From Butyrivibrio sp. (lineage in GTDB: Bacteria; Bacillota; Clostridia; Lachnospirales; Lachnospiraceae), in NCBI RefSeq assembly GCF_017635265.1, contig NZ_JAGBLU010000069.1, positions 1-61,556 of the forward strand: DNA of 61,556 nucleotides, written 5' to 3'. The notes beneath the pieces are model-generated. The model ran no database searches. It had not been told where the DNA came from and saw nothing but the letters and a program-made list of their open reading frames with translations. Shown in pieces: positions 45,347 to 54,116 of this stretch. The translations under genes were made by a program, and so were the position numbers. Numbering within the stretch: position 1 is the first letter of the stretch; the number at the start of each line of letters is the position of its first letter.

Positions 45347-46579
45347 TTGGATAGAAATATAATTGTTGCAGGTGGCGGCGCAGCCGGAATGTGCGCAGCT
45401 ATCTATGCTGCCAGGAATGGCGCAAAGGTTACTATAATAGAAAAAAACAAAGAACTTGGCAAAAAACTTTCAATGACCGGAAATGGACGATGCAACATTT
45501 CGAATTTAAACATGTCCGAGAGAATGTACAATAGCGCCTCAGAGAAGCGAATGAAGCAATGGCTTTCTGTATATGGTGTTTTGGATGTTATCAGTTTTTT
45601 CAAGTCTCTTGGAATAGTTGTAAAAAGTGAAGACGGATATCTTTATCCTTTATCCGGACAGGCAGGTAGTGTTGTTGCTGCCTTTGAGAATGAGATAAAA
45701 CGACTTGGTATTGAAGTATTATTTGGTCTGCAGCTTAAAGGCATTGAGCCTTTTTCTAAGGGAGAGCAAAAGAAATATCGCGTTCTTACAAATAGTGATG
45801 AATATGTTGCTGACAGGGTTATTATTGCCACAGGCTCTTTGTCCGGTCCCAAGACTACAATGTCTACCGGGGATGGATATTTTATCTGCAAGAAGCTGGG
45901 GATGCATATAAAAGATACTTACCCGGCTCTTGTTGGTTTTAAAGCTGATCCTGAAGAGATAATGCCTGAGGCAGGAGTAAGGTGTCAGGCTGAAATATCT
46001 TTTTTACTTGGAACAGAAGTGGTTGCCAAAGAATATGGTGAACTTCAGCTGACAAAAGACGGTATTTCCGGGATTCCTGTCATGCAGGCCAGTAGCAGGG
46101 TTGTTAAGTTTCTTGCAGAAAAAAAGCCAATCGTTGCATCTATAAATTTTTTCCCGGATTATGATGAAGAAGATTATATTGCGTTGGAAAAAGAAATGCT
46201 AAGGCTTCGGGATGACAGGACACTTTCAGATTTCTTAACAGGTTATTTTAACAGTAATGTTACAGATATGATAATAAGAAAGATGAAAATGGGAAGAACC
46301 ATGAAAATGAAGAATATTTCCGAGAGTATGGTTCTCAGTATTCTTGATAATTACAGGAATTATCGGATGAAGCTTGATTCCGACTACGGTTATCAGCAAT
46401 CGCAGGTAACAACAGGAGGTGTAAGTCTTGGTGACGTGAGAGATGACATGACTTTTGTTCTGCATGATGGGATATTTGTTGTTGGGGAACTTTTAGATGT
46501 AGATGGAAGGTGTGGAGGATACAATCTCCAGTGGGCATGGACTTCCGGTAGCATAGCAGGGACAGTGGCTTCGCTGTGA
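45347..46579 (+). CDS. HI0933/YhiN-family FAD-dependent protein
   Basis: This 410-residue flavoprotein starts at TTG 45347, GAGGA upstream. It has the Rossmann signature IIVAGGGAAGMCAAIYAARNGAKVTIIEKN, the family motif MTGNGRCNISN, and VATGSLSGP-like IIATGSLSGPKTTMSTGDGY. The C-terminus has GGVSLGDV and VVGELLDVDGRCGGYNLQWAWTSG, typical of COG2081. The biochemical role of this family is not well established; a reductase activity on double bonds is known for some members. Confidence 0.88.
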   Translation: MDRNIIVAGGGAAGMCAAIYAARNGAKVTIIEKNKELGKKLSMTGNGRCNISNLNMSERMYNSASEKRMKQWLSVYGVLDVISFFKSLGIVVKSEDGYLYPLSGQAGSVVAAFENEIKRLGIEVLFGLQLKGIEPFSKGEQKKYRVLTNSDEYVADRVIIATGSLSGPKTTMSTGDGYFICKKLGMHIKDTYPALVGFKADPEEIMPEAGVRCQAEISFLLGTEVVAKEYGELQLTKDGISGIPVMQASSRVVKFLAEKKPIVASINFFPDYDEEDYIALEKEMLRLRDDRTLSDFLTGYFNSNVTDMIIRKMKMGRTMKMKNISESMVLSILDNYRNYRMKLDSDYGYQQSQVTTGGVSLGDVRDDMTFVLHDGIFVVGELLDVDGRCGGYNLQWAWTSGSIAGTVASL

Positions 46580-46609
46580 GGGAACTTTTTAGTTTTGATT
46601 ACGCAGTTA

Positions 46610-46758
46610 GTTTGGGTTTTGTAAGTTTATAATCGTTTTGGGGACGTTTTCACTCCATCGTGCTTCGTAGCGGTACTAACGACCTGGAAAACAGGTCGTA
46701 AGTGCCGACGAGCACGAAGGCTCCCAAAACTGCTTATAAATCTTACAAAACTCCAAAC
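46610..46758. repeat. Long palindromic element C upstream of an FAD-protein gene
   Basis: Almost the whole 149-bp segment folds back on itself. Outer arms GTTTGGGTTTTGTAAG (46610-46625) and CTTACAAAACTCCAAAC (46742-46758) pair with one gap. Next come TTTATAA/TTATAAA and GTTTTGGG/CCCAAAAC, then CGTGCT/AGCACG, GGTACT/AGTGCC with a G-U pair, and a perfect inner stem ACGACCTG/CAGGTCGT (46679-46686 / 46692-46699) closed by GAAAA. No T-run follows. It ends 18 bp before the ATG of the next gene. Confidence 0.72.
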
Positions 46759-46776
46759 CGCATAGGTATAGGTAAA

Positions 46777-48477
46777 ATGATAAGAATAAATCAGATAAAG
46801 GTTTTACATGATGAGAGCAAATCCTACGATTATGACTCGATATACACGTTGATGAAGAGTAAGTCTTTAAAGATTTTACGGATTGCTGAAAAAAATATTG
46901 AGAAAATAGAAATAATAAGGCATTCGATTGATGCAAGGAAGAAGCCAGAGATATATCACATATTTATGGTGAATATTCAGGTAAATGGTGTTAGTGAAGC
47001 GGTAGTTGTTAAGAAGTGCAGAGATAATAATATATCTGTTGTTTCACCGGTGAAATATGAGTTTCCTTATGAACTTGACGAAGAAAAAGCTAATAAAACA
47101 AGTGAAGACAATAAAAACAAGGTTGAGAAGGAATTTTGTCGTCCGGTTATTATTGGTGCCGGACCTGCCGGGCTTTTTTGCGGTTACATGCTTGCAATGC
47201 ATGGATTTAAGCCTCTGATTTTTGAGAGAGGATCAGATGTTGATAAGAGAACTGAACTTGTTGAACATTTCTGGGAGAGCGGAGAACTTGATGAACACTC
47301 AAATGTTCAGTTTGGAGAAGGAGGAGCAGGTACCTTTTCTGACGGTAAGCTTAATACCATGGTCAAGGACAAAGACGGAAGAGGAAGAAAAGCGCTGGAA
47401 ATCTTTGTTAAAAACGGTGCACCGATTGATATTTTATATGATGCCAAGCCGCATATCGGAACAGATATACTTAGAAAAGTAGTAAAGAATATGCGTAATT
47501 ATATTATAAATCTTGGCGGAGAGGTACGTTTTGATTCTCAGGTAGATGATATTGAAATATCAAAAGATGGGAGAGTAAAGGCAGTTAAAGTAGGCACGGA
47601 AAAAATCCCATGCACAGAAGTTGTTCTTGCCATAGGACACAGTGCAAGAGATACATTTTATATGCTTAAAGACAGAAAAGTTGAAATGAATCCAAAGCCC
47701 TTTGCTGTTGGTTTTAGAGTAGAACATCCTCAGAAGCTTATAAATTTTTCCCAATATGGAATTGCAGAACCAAAGGCATTAAGTCCCGCACCCTACAAAC
47801 TGACAACTACAACTGACTCGGGAAGAGGCGTGTATTCTTTCTGTATGTGTCCGGGAGGATATGTTGTTAATGCTTCTTCTGAAAAGGAGCGACTTGCTGT
47901 TAACGGAATGAGCTATTCAAAACGTGACAGCAAGAACGCAAATTCTGCTATAATTATTACTGTAGATCCCAAAGATTTTGGCTCTGATGATGTTTTGTCC
48001 GGTGTTGAATTCCAAAGAAACCTTGAAGAAAAAGCTTTTAGAATTGGAAATGGTAAGATTCCGGTTGAGTATTATGGGGATTTTAAGGCTTCTGTCTCAG
48101 GTAAAGAAAACAGCTTGCAGGATGATGAGGATATTTTTGGACTTAATGGAAATTTACCTTCAATGAAGGGGGATTATGTATTTGCAGATGTTCACGAAAT
48201 CCTTCCAGATGATCTGAATAATGCCTTTGTTCAGGGAATGGAAAAATTCGGAAAAATGATAAAAGGATACAATAGTGATTTTGCCCTTTGTTCAGGCGTA
48301 GAATCCAGAACATCCTCACCTGTCAGGATAAATCGCAATGAGATTGGACAGTCATGTAATGTGGAGGGACTGTTTCCCTGCGGAGAAGGCGCAGGCTACG
48401 CAGGAGGCATCATGTCAGCTGCTATGGACGGGATGAAAATAGCTGAATTTGTAGCAAGGAGGATATGTGAAAAATGA
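46777..48477 (+). CDS. FAD-dependent dehydrogenase of the COG2509 type
   Basis: This 566-residue protein has an N-terminal domain of about 125 residues (MIRINQIKVLHDESKSYD) followed by a GxGxxG FAD fold (PVIIGAGPAGLFCGYMLAMHGFKPLIFERG). Other conserved motifs are HSNVQFGEGGAGTFSDGKLNT, AIGHSARDTF, FCMCPGGYVVNASSE and the C-terminal FPCGEGAGYAGGIMSAAMDGMKIAE. The reaction is unknown. ATG 46777 gives the family's usual start; an ATG at 46702 would place the start inside palindrome C. A weak AGGT lies just before the ATG. Confidence 0.85.
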   Translation: MIRINQIKVLHDESKSYDYDSIYTLMKSKSLKILRIAEKNIEKIEIIRHSIDARKKPEIYHIFMVNIQVNGVSEAVVVKKCRDNNISVVSPVKYEFPYELDEEKANKTSEDNKNKVEKEFCRPVIIGAGPAGLFCGYMLAMHGFKPLIFERGSDVDKRTELVEHFWESGELDEHSNVQFGEGGAGTFSDGKLNTMVKDKDGRGRKALEIFVKNGAPIDILYDAKPHIGTDILRKVVKNMRNYIINLGGEVRFDSQVDDIEISKDGRVKAVKVGTEKIPCTEVVLAIGHSARDTFYMLKDRKVEMNPKPFAVGFRVEHPQKLINFSQYGIAEPKALSPAPYKLTTTTDSGRGVYSFCMCPGGYVVNASSEKERLAVNGMSYSKRDSKNANSAIIITVDPKDFGSDDVLSGVEFQRNLEEKAFRIGNGKIPVEYYGDFKASVSGKENSLQDDEDIFGLNGNLPSMKGDYVFADVHEILPDDLNNAFVQGMEKFGKMIKGYNSDFALCSGVESRTSSPVRINRNEIGQSCNVEGLFPCGEGAGYAGGIMSAAMDGMKIAEFVARRICEK

Positions 48478-49055
48478 AAAAAGAAAAGTATTTTGGTACT
48501 AAGCAGATAGCTATTACTGCAATTCTTTTGGCTATCTGTATCGTAAGTCAGGTATTTAAGAACTTGAGTGTCTTTATTACAGGACCTGTTATAAATGCGT
48601 GTCTTGTACTGGCAGTAGCACTTGTTAATCTTCCGTGTGCAATTATTTTATCTGTTATAACTCCTCTTACAGCTTATTTCATAGCTGCTTCACCTGTTAT
48701 GACAGCGGTACCCGGTATACTTCTTCTTATTATGCTTGGTAACATTGTTTTAGTAGTTTCGACCTATTTCCTTTTAAGAAAAGATTTTTCTGAATTCAAA
48801 CCGGAGTTAATGTATAGCCTGAAATCTGCAGTTAAAGCTATAATATGTGCTCTTTTAAAAGCTGTATTTATGGGTGTTACTATTTCTTTATGGCTTTTGC
48901 CTACATTTATTCCTGCTGAATCACCGCTTAGAAATAAAATGCCGGTATTTCAATATACGTTCTCTGTAGTTCAATTTATTACAGCTTTGATTGGCTTTGT
49001 ATATTTCTTTATTATATTTGTGGCAGTAAAACAGTATGCAAAAAGAAACAATTGA
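48474..49055 (+). CDS. ECF transporter S-component-like membrane protein
   Basis: This 193-residue protein has about five to six hydrophobic segments in the pattern of ECF-type substrate-binding (S) components, beginning TKQIAITAILLAICIVSQVF. It overlaps the FAD protein gene by 4 bp and the cyclo-ligase gene by 20 bp. The folate enzyme next to it makes a folate-related substrate imaginable, but the sequence does not show it. No energising module genes are nearby; these are often shared. Confidence 0.6.
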   Translation: MKKEKYFGTKQIAITAILLAICIVSQVFKNLSVFITGPVINACLVLAVALVNLPCAIILSVITPLTAYFIAASPVMTAVPGILLLIMLGNIVLVVSTYFLLRKDFSEFKPELMYSLKSAVKAIICALLKAVFMGVTISLWLLPTFIPAESPLRNKMPVFQYTFSVVQFITALIGFVYFFIIFVAVKQYAKRNN

Positions 49056-49608
49056 TAAAAAAGACAGGATAAGAAAAGAAGTTTTAAAACGCAGAAATGA
49101 TCTGTCGTCTGATAAGATCAGTGAAAAAAGCAGACTTATTTTTGAAAAGCTTTTGGGTTTGCCTGAGTATATAGAGGCTTCATCAATTCTCATATACGCT
49201 TCCATGAAAAGTGAAGTGCTCACTGATGATATTATTGTTTCTGCGCTTGATAACGGGAAAAAAATATATTGCCCCAAATGCATAGATACAGATAATGGTC
49301 GTATGGTTTTTATCAGGATTCATGGCATTTCAGATCTTAAGTCAGGATATAAAGGAATCAGAGAACCTGAGTATAGGGATGAGTCTGAAGTTTTCAAGGC
49401 ATCCGATGAAAATGTTTTGGTTATTGTCCCCGGGGTAGCCTTTGACAGATCTGGAAATAGAATTGGCTATAAAGGAGGCTATTATGACAGGTTCCTTTCA
49501 AACAATCCGGAGCTTAAGACATTAGCCTTTGCTTTTGAGGAACAGCTGGTAGAAGAAATACCTGTTGAGGATCATGATATTCCCGTGCAAAAAGTTCTAT
49601 ATGCATAA
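49036..49608 (+). CDS. 5-formyltetrahydrofolate cyclo-ligase
   Basis: This 190-residue enzyme converts 5-formyl-THF to methenyl-THF with ATP. It has KDRIRKEVLKRRNDLS at the start, ILIYASMKSEVLTDDII, VPGVAFDRSGNRIGYKGGYYDRFL (ATP/folate loop) and VEDHDIPVQKVL at the end. All are in the family's order and length. The ATG lies within the end of the ECF-like gene. Confidence 0.92.
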   Translation: MQKETIDKKDRIRKEVLKRRNDLSSDKISEKSRLIFEKLLGLPEYIEASSILIYASMKSEVLTDDIIVSALDNGKKIYCPKCIDTDNGRMVFIRIHGISDLKSGYKGIREPEYRDESEVFKASDENVLVIVPGVAFDRSGNRIGYKGGYYDRFLSNNPELKTLAFAFEEQLVEEIPVEDHDIPVQKVLYA

Positions 49609-49614
49609 AAACAT

Positions 49615-49645
49615 AAGCCTTTCGCAAAATAGTGCGAAAGGCTTT
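49615..49645. terminator. Bidirectional terminator between convergent genes
   Basis: AAGCCTTTCGC / GCGAAAGGCTT (11 bp) with an 8-nt loop lies between the cyclo-ligase and the HD-GYP gene. T-runs occur on both sides, and the right edge touches the stop codon of the minus-strand gene. Confidence 0.85.
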
Positions 49646-50681
49646 AAATTTGTAATCTCTCTTCATTGTCTTTTTCACGCATTTCATAATTTGTATCTTC
49701 ATCAATCATTTGAAGCATTATATCAGCAAAGAAAGGATCAAACTGCGAGCCTTTTCCTTTTTCAATTTCTGAACGTACTTTTTCCTGTGGCATACCCCTT
49801 CTGTAGCTTCTGTTACTGGTCATAGCGTCATAGGAGTCTGCAACTGCAATTATGCGAGCTTCCTCAGGAATTTTGTCGCCTGCAAGACCTTCAGGATAGC
49901 CCTTGCCATCATATCTTTCGTGATGCCACCTTGCGCCGATAGTAAGTTCGGGCATTTCCTTAATGTTCTTTAGAATCCTGGAACCTTTTTCAGGATGCAT
50001 CTTGATTATTCCGTACTCGGCATCATCAAGCTTTCCTTCTTTGTTTATAATGGCATCAGGAACACCTATTTTTCCAACATCATGTAAAAGACCAGTAATA
50101 TAGATTCTCTGCTGCATATCATCATCGTATCCGGCTCTTCTTGCGATTTCCCTTGAGTATTCAGCAACTCTTACCGAATGACCGTTTGTATATGTGTCTT
50201 TTGCATCTATAGCAGCAGCCAGACTCTTTACAATACCCAAAAAAAGCTGCTCATTTTCTTTAGTCTTTTTCTTAACCTCAGTAGTAAGTTCATTTTGCAA
50301 AGTAATCAGTTCAATGCATCTTGTTACCCTGAGAGTCAGTATTTCAGGGACAAAAGGTTTTTTGATAAAATCCATGGCTCCAAGCTCTAAAGCTTTAGTT
50401 TCAATGAATCTGTTATCTTCAGCGGTAAGAAATATAACAGGAATCTCTTTTTTGCCGAGCCTCTTTTCTTTTTCCCTAAGAGCAGTGAGAGTTTCAAAAC
50501 CATCCATTTCAGGCATTACAACATCAAGGAGTATCAGGTCTGCTGATTGCACCTCAATAAAATCCAGAAGAACCTTTCCGGATGTCATAGGAACTGCTTT
50601 CATATCAGCACTTATAAGAATGTTTCGTATTGCAGCTATCATTGATGGATCGTCATCCACAACTACAATTTTGTAAGGCAT
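49644..50681 (-). CDS. Response regulator with HD-GYP domain (cyclic-dinucleotide phosphodiesterase type)
   Basis: This 345-residue protein has a receiver domain (about 1-120; VVDDDPSM, LILLDVVMPEMDGFE with the phospho-Asp, FLTAEDN, KKPF) and an HD-GYP domain (about 150-330; GHSVRVAEYSREIARRAGY, HDVGKIGVPDAIINKEGKL, HPEKGSRILKNI, RWHHERYDGKGYPEGL). All metal-binding residues and the GYP motif are present, so it should hydrolyse c-di-GMP or a related molecule. It is transcribed alone on the minus strand with a GGAG site. No histidine kinase partner is next to it. Confidence 0.93.
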   Translation of the reverse strand: MPYKIVVVDDDPSMIAAIRNILISADMKAVPMTSGKVLLDFIEVQSADLILLDVVMPEMDGFETLTALREKEKRLGKKEIPVIFLTAEDNRFIETKALELGAMDFIKKPFVPEILTLRVTRCIELITLQNELTTEVKKKTKENEQLFLGIVKSLAAAIDAKDTYTNGHSVRVAEYSREIARRAGYDDDMQQRIYITGLLHDVGKIGVPDAIINKEGKLDDAEYGIIKMHPEKGSRILKNIKEMPELTIGARWHHERYDGKGYPEGLAGDKIPEEARIIAVADSYDAMTSNRSYRRGMPQEKVRSEIEKGKGSQFDPFFADIMLQMIDEDTNYEMREKDNEERLQI

Positions 50682-50851
50682 TATGAACTCCTTGATAAAT
50701 GCATTTACCGTACCATCTCGTTTTATGATAACATTTTATCTTTATAGCGAGTATAAAGAGTTTGTAAAAAAAATCAAAACTAGATTTTAGTTATTTTGAA
50801 TTTTACAAAAAGAATTTTGAATATTTCATTTTTTAGGTGAGTCTCTTTTTT

Positions 50852-50897
50852 TATAATGAATACTGTAATAAGTACATGAGTTTCCTGATTGGAAACT
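50852..50897 (+). promoter_or_regulatory. Promoter -10 and palindrome upstream of the sugar ABC operon
   Basis: A perfect TATAAT lies at 50852-50857, with a poor, T-rich -35. A 7-bp inverted repeat AGTTTCC (50879-50885) / GGAAACT (50891-50897) with a 5-bp gap lies downstream of the predicted start, in the untranslated leader. It may be an operator or a leader hairpin. The AraC-type regulator at 55918 is the natural candidate for control of this operon. Confidence 0.5.
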
Positions 50898-50922
50898 ATT
50901 TAGAGAAGGGAAGGGAATATTT

Positions 50923-52287
50923 ATGAAAAAGAAAATTTTAAGTTCTCTTTTGTGTGCTACAGTTGCAGCCACAACAATTATTGGTTGCGGTCAGAGTGCG
51001 CAAGAGACAAGCGAGTCAACAACCAATGCTACTGCAGAAGTTTCTGCTACAGAAGCAACATCTGAAGAAGCTAAAACAGAGGAAACGACTTCAAGTGATT
51101 CGGGAGAAAAGGTTACACTTTCAATCTATACTCAGTATGCAGATGATGATACAAAGGTTCCGTATGATTATGCTGTAGAGCAGCTTAAAGAAGCTTTTCC
51201 AAATGTTGAACTCAACCTTATTGTTCAGGCACAGGACGATGGGCAGACACTTAAAACTCTTGCAGCAACAGGGCAGTTACCTGATATATATCAGGCCAGC
51301 ACAGATATAATCAATACATTCCGTGAATCCAATCAGATCATGGTATTAAATGATGTAGCACAGTCTACAGGATTCCTTGATAAGCTTTATGAGGCCAACA
51401 AAGATCTTGCTTATGCCGAGGACGGAAATATATATGCATTCCCATTTTCAGGACAGGAATATGTTCTATGGTATTACAACAAGGCTCTTTTTGAAGAAAA
51501 TGGTCTTGAGATTCCACAGACATATGATGATTTAAAGAACTGCATCGAGGTATTTAAATCCAAGGGCATTACACCTCTTGCTCTTTTCGGACAGGAAGGA
51601 TGGAACACAGCAGCTGCTTATGACGTAGTTGCAACACGATATACAGAGGGTGGAATCAAGGCTCTTGATGAAGGCACAGCCAGCATTACTGATGAAGCAT
51701 ATGCATCTGCTGCCAAGACACTTGAGGAGCTGGTAGCGGCAGGTCTTTTCCAGGATTCAGCTACAACAACAAATTATGATCAGGCTTCTGAAATGTTCCT
51801 TTCAGGAAATGCCGCTATGTTTATAAATGGTCAGTGGTACATTGAGGATGCTACAAGCGCACTTGGCGAGAATGTAGATTGGATGTTCTATCCGGCAGCT
51901 GATGAGGCATCTTACGAAGCTGGTAAGAGCGTATTTTCCGGCGGTGGTTCAGCTTCAGGATTTGCTGTAAATCCTGATTCCGAGAATGCAGAGCTTGCTG
52001 CAGAAGTAGCAGAGTTTATCACAGAAAAGTACTGCGAAGCAAAGGTTATGTACAGACACAATCCTTTAGTTGCTCTTGATACAGGAAAAGAGCCTGATTC
52101 AGAGTACCCTGCTATGATGAAAAAGCTTTCGGATACACTTCCTACAATTACAGCAACAACTAAGTTTACATGGGGACTTACAAATTCTACATTTAACGAT
52201 GGAATTCAGTCAGAGTCACAGGGACTTGTTTCCGGACAGTTCACGGCAGAAGAGTTCATTGCAGATATGACAGATATCATGGAGTGA
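50923..52287 (+). CDS. Sugar ABC transporter substrate-binding lipoprotein
   Basis: This 454-residue lipoprotein (lipobox TTIIGCGQ, Cys about 22) belongs to the extracellular solute-binding family 1 of carbohydrate uptake transporters. A Thr/Glu/Ser linker (about 25-60) precedes the two-lobe domain with LPDIYQASTDIINTF, YAFPFSGQEYVLWYYNKALFEENGLEIPQTYDDL and MFLSGNAAMFINGQWYIED. A GGGAAGGGAA site precedes the ATG. With two permeases downstream and a YesMN-like system it forms a sugar/oligosaccharide importer; the sugar is not known. No ATPase gene is in the operon; a shared MsmK-like ATPase is expected. Confidence 0.92.
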   Translation: MKKKILSSLLCATVAATTIIGCGQSAQETSESTTNATAEVSATEATSEEAKTEETTSSDSGEKVTLSIYTQYADDDTKVPYDYAVEQLKEAFPNVELNLIVQAQDDGQTLKTLAATGQLPDIYQASTDIINTFRESNQIMVLNDVAQSTGFLDKLYEANKDLAYAEDGNIYAFPFSGQEYVLWYYNKALFEENGLEIPQTYDDLKNCIEVFKSKGITPLALFGQEGWNTAAAYDVVATRYTEGGIKALDEGTASITDEAYASAAKTLEELVAAGLFQDSATTTNYDQASEMFLSGNAAMFINGQWYIEDATSALGENVDWMFYPAADEASYEAGKSVFSGGGSASGFAVNPDSENAELAAEVAEFITEKYCEAKVMYRHNPLVALDTGKEPDSEYPAMMKKLSDTLPTITATTKFTWGLTNSTFNDGIQSESQGLVSGQFTAEEFIADMTDIME

Positions 52288-52317
52288 TATAGGCTTTAAC
52301 AGATACATAATAGTTAC

Positions 52318-52341
52318 CTGGCGGCTCTATGTGGCCGCCAG
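52318..52341 (+). promoter_or_regulatory. Stem-loop between binding-protein and permease genes
   Basis: CTGGCGGC / GCCGCCAG forms an 8-bp GC-rich stem with an 8-nt loop and no T-run. Such stem-loops often protect the upstream message so that binding protein is made in excess over permease. Confidence 0.65.
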
Positions 52342-52364
52342 ATTTATTGAAAAGGAACAATACC

Positions 52365-53285
52365 ATGAAAAAATACATGGGCAACAAGCTTGCCATATTC
52401 TTATTTGTACTTCCGGCACTTGCTATATTCTTGATTTTTGATTTTTTTCCGATCATTCAGGTTTTTGCATATAGTTTCACTGACTGGAATGGTCTTACAA
52501 CACCGAATTTTCTGGGTCTGAAAAATTATATTGACCTGTTTAATGATAGAGTTTTTTACACTTCCAACAGAAATCAGCTTATATTTGCGATTGTAATTAC
52601 TGTATATCAGATGCTTTTCGCAACAATATTTGCCATAACAATTTCTGACAAGAAAATGAAAGGAAGAAAGTTTTTAAGAGTAGCTTACTTTATTCCTGTA
52701 ATTCTTTCCGTAACAGTAGTATGTCAGCTTTGGAGCGCTATTTTAAGTGGACAGGGGCTTCTTAACAAGCTCTTTGAAGCATTTGGCTCTGACTATACTC
52801 AGAACTGGTTGGGTGACAGATATAAAGCAATTTACGTAATTGCCTTCGTAAATGCCTGGCAGTGGATGGGATATCAGTTTGCACTTATAGTTGCGGGAAT
52901 TAAGTCTATACCGGCGGATTACTATGAAGCAGCTAAAATTGATGGCTGTTCTAATGTTAAGGCTCACATGAAGATAACAATTCCGCTATTGGCTGAGACA
53001 TATAAGTTCTGTCTGATCATTTCGCTTACAGGTGGCATCAAGGCGTTTACTGAAATGAATATTTTGACAGGCGGCGGACCGAATAAGTCTACATTTACAC
53101 TTACATATATGATGTACAATGCTGCATTTAAGAAGTCTGATTATGGATATGGTCTTGCTTCAGCATCAATAATGGTCATTGAATGTATGCTTGTTATGCT
53201 TGTTATCAATTTTATATTCAGAGAAAAAAATCAGCTTAAAGAGGAAGAAAAATCAAAAAAGAGGAGGCTGTCATATGGAAACTAA
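52365..53285 (+). CDS. Sugar ABC transporter permease, MalF type
   Basis: This 306-residue permease has six hydrophobic segments and the EAA loop YYEAAKIDGCSNVKAHMKITIPLL, which contacts the ATPase. ATG 52365 has AAAGGAAC upstream; earlier in-frame ATG 52329 lies within the stem-loop and is unlikely. Its end overlaps the next permease by 11 bp. Confidence 0.93.
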   Translation: MKKYMGNKLAIFLFVLPALAIFLIFDFFPIIQVFAYSFTDWNGLTTPNFLGLKNYIDLFNDRVFYTSNRNQLIFAIVITVYQMLFATIFAITISDKKMKGRKFLRVAYFIPVILSVTVVCQLWSAILSGQGLLNKLFEAFGSDYTQNWLGDRYKAIYVIAFVNAWQWMGYQFALIVAGIKSIPADYYEAAKIDGCSNVKAHMKITIPLLAETYKFCLIISLTGGIKAFTEMNILTGGGPNKSTFTLTYMMYNAAFKKSDYGYGLASASIMVIECMLVMLVINFIFREKNQLKEEEKSKKRRLSYGN

Positions 53286-54114
53286 AAAAGGTATCCTTCA
53301 TAAAATATTTATAGTATTTTGCTGGATATATGCAGCTTTTTCACTATATCCTCTTATCTGGATGTTATTTTATTCATTTAAGACAAACCAGGAGATATTT
53401 GTAACAAATCCCTTTGGATTTCCATGGCCGCTTCATTATGAAAACTACATAACTGCGTGGACTAAATATGATGTTCCTCTTTACTTTTTGAACTCACTTC
53501 TGGTATCTATTGGGACAGTAGTTATCACAATCTTTTGTGCGTTGCTATTTTCCTATGCAACAAGTAGAATGATTTGGAGAGGCAGAACTTTTACAAGACT
53601 GTTTTTAGGACTTGGTATGTTTATTCCTGTTCAGGCTATAATGATTCCTGTAGTAAAGGTGGTTCAGAAATTTAACCTCATGGGAACCAGATGGTCACTG
53701 ATTTTTCCTTACATCGCTATAAACCTTGCTTTTGCATGCATGGTTTATTACGGATTTTTCAAGGGAATACCTCTTGAACTTGAAGAAGCTGCCTGCATGG
53801 ACGGAGCAAATATCTACCAGACTTTCTTTAGAATCATAGAACCTCTTGTAAGACCTGCAACAGTTACGCTGGTTATTTATATATTCTTAAATGCATGGAA
53901 TGAGTTCATTCTTGCCAACGTTGTTGTTGGAAGTATACCGGGCCTTAAGACATTACCACTTGGAGTTTTATTCTTCCAGGGTGAATTTACAACTGATTGG
54001 GGCGGAATGGGTGCTACAATGGTTATAGCATCTTTCCCTGCAATAATTGTTTATTCGATTTTCTCTGAGCAGGTTGAAAGCGCAATGACAATTGGAGGAG
54101 CAGTTAAAGGATAA
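53275..54114 (+). CDS. Sugar ABC transporter permease, MalG type
   Basis: This 279-residue permease has six hydrophobic segments and the EAA loop LELEEAACMDGANIYQTFFRIIEPL. ATG 53275 has GGAGG 8 nt upstream. It completes the heterodimeric membrane channel with the preceding gene; the sensor kinase starts 3 bp later. Confidence 0.93.
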   Translation: METKKGILHKIFIVFCWIYAAFSLYPLIWMLFYSFKTNQEIFVTNPFGFPWPLHYENYITAWTKYDVPLYFLNSLLVSIGTVVITIFCALLFSYATSRMIWRGRTFTRLFLGLGMFIPVQAIMIPVVKVVQKFNLMGTRWSLIFPYIAINLAFACMVYYGFFKGIPLELEEAACMDGANIYQTFFRIIEPLVRPATVTLVIYIFLNAWNEFILANVVVGSIPGLKTLPLGVLFFQGEFTTDWGGMGATMVIASFPAIIVYSIFSEQVESAMTIGGAVKG

Positions 54115-54116
54115 TT

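Noticed and set aside
46702-46776. Upstream ATG start for the FAD protein
   Set aside because: This start would put 25 codons inside the long palindrome, without ribosome-binding site, and gives a Lys/Thr/Tyr-rich peptide unlike the family's N-terminus.
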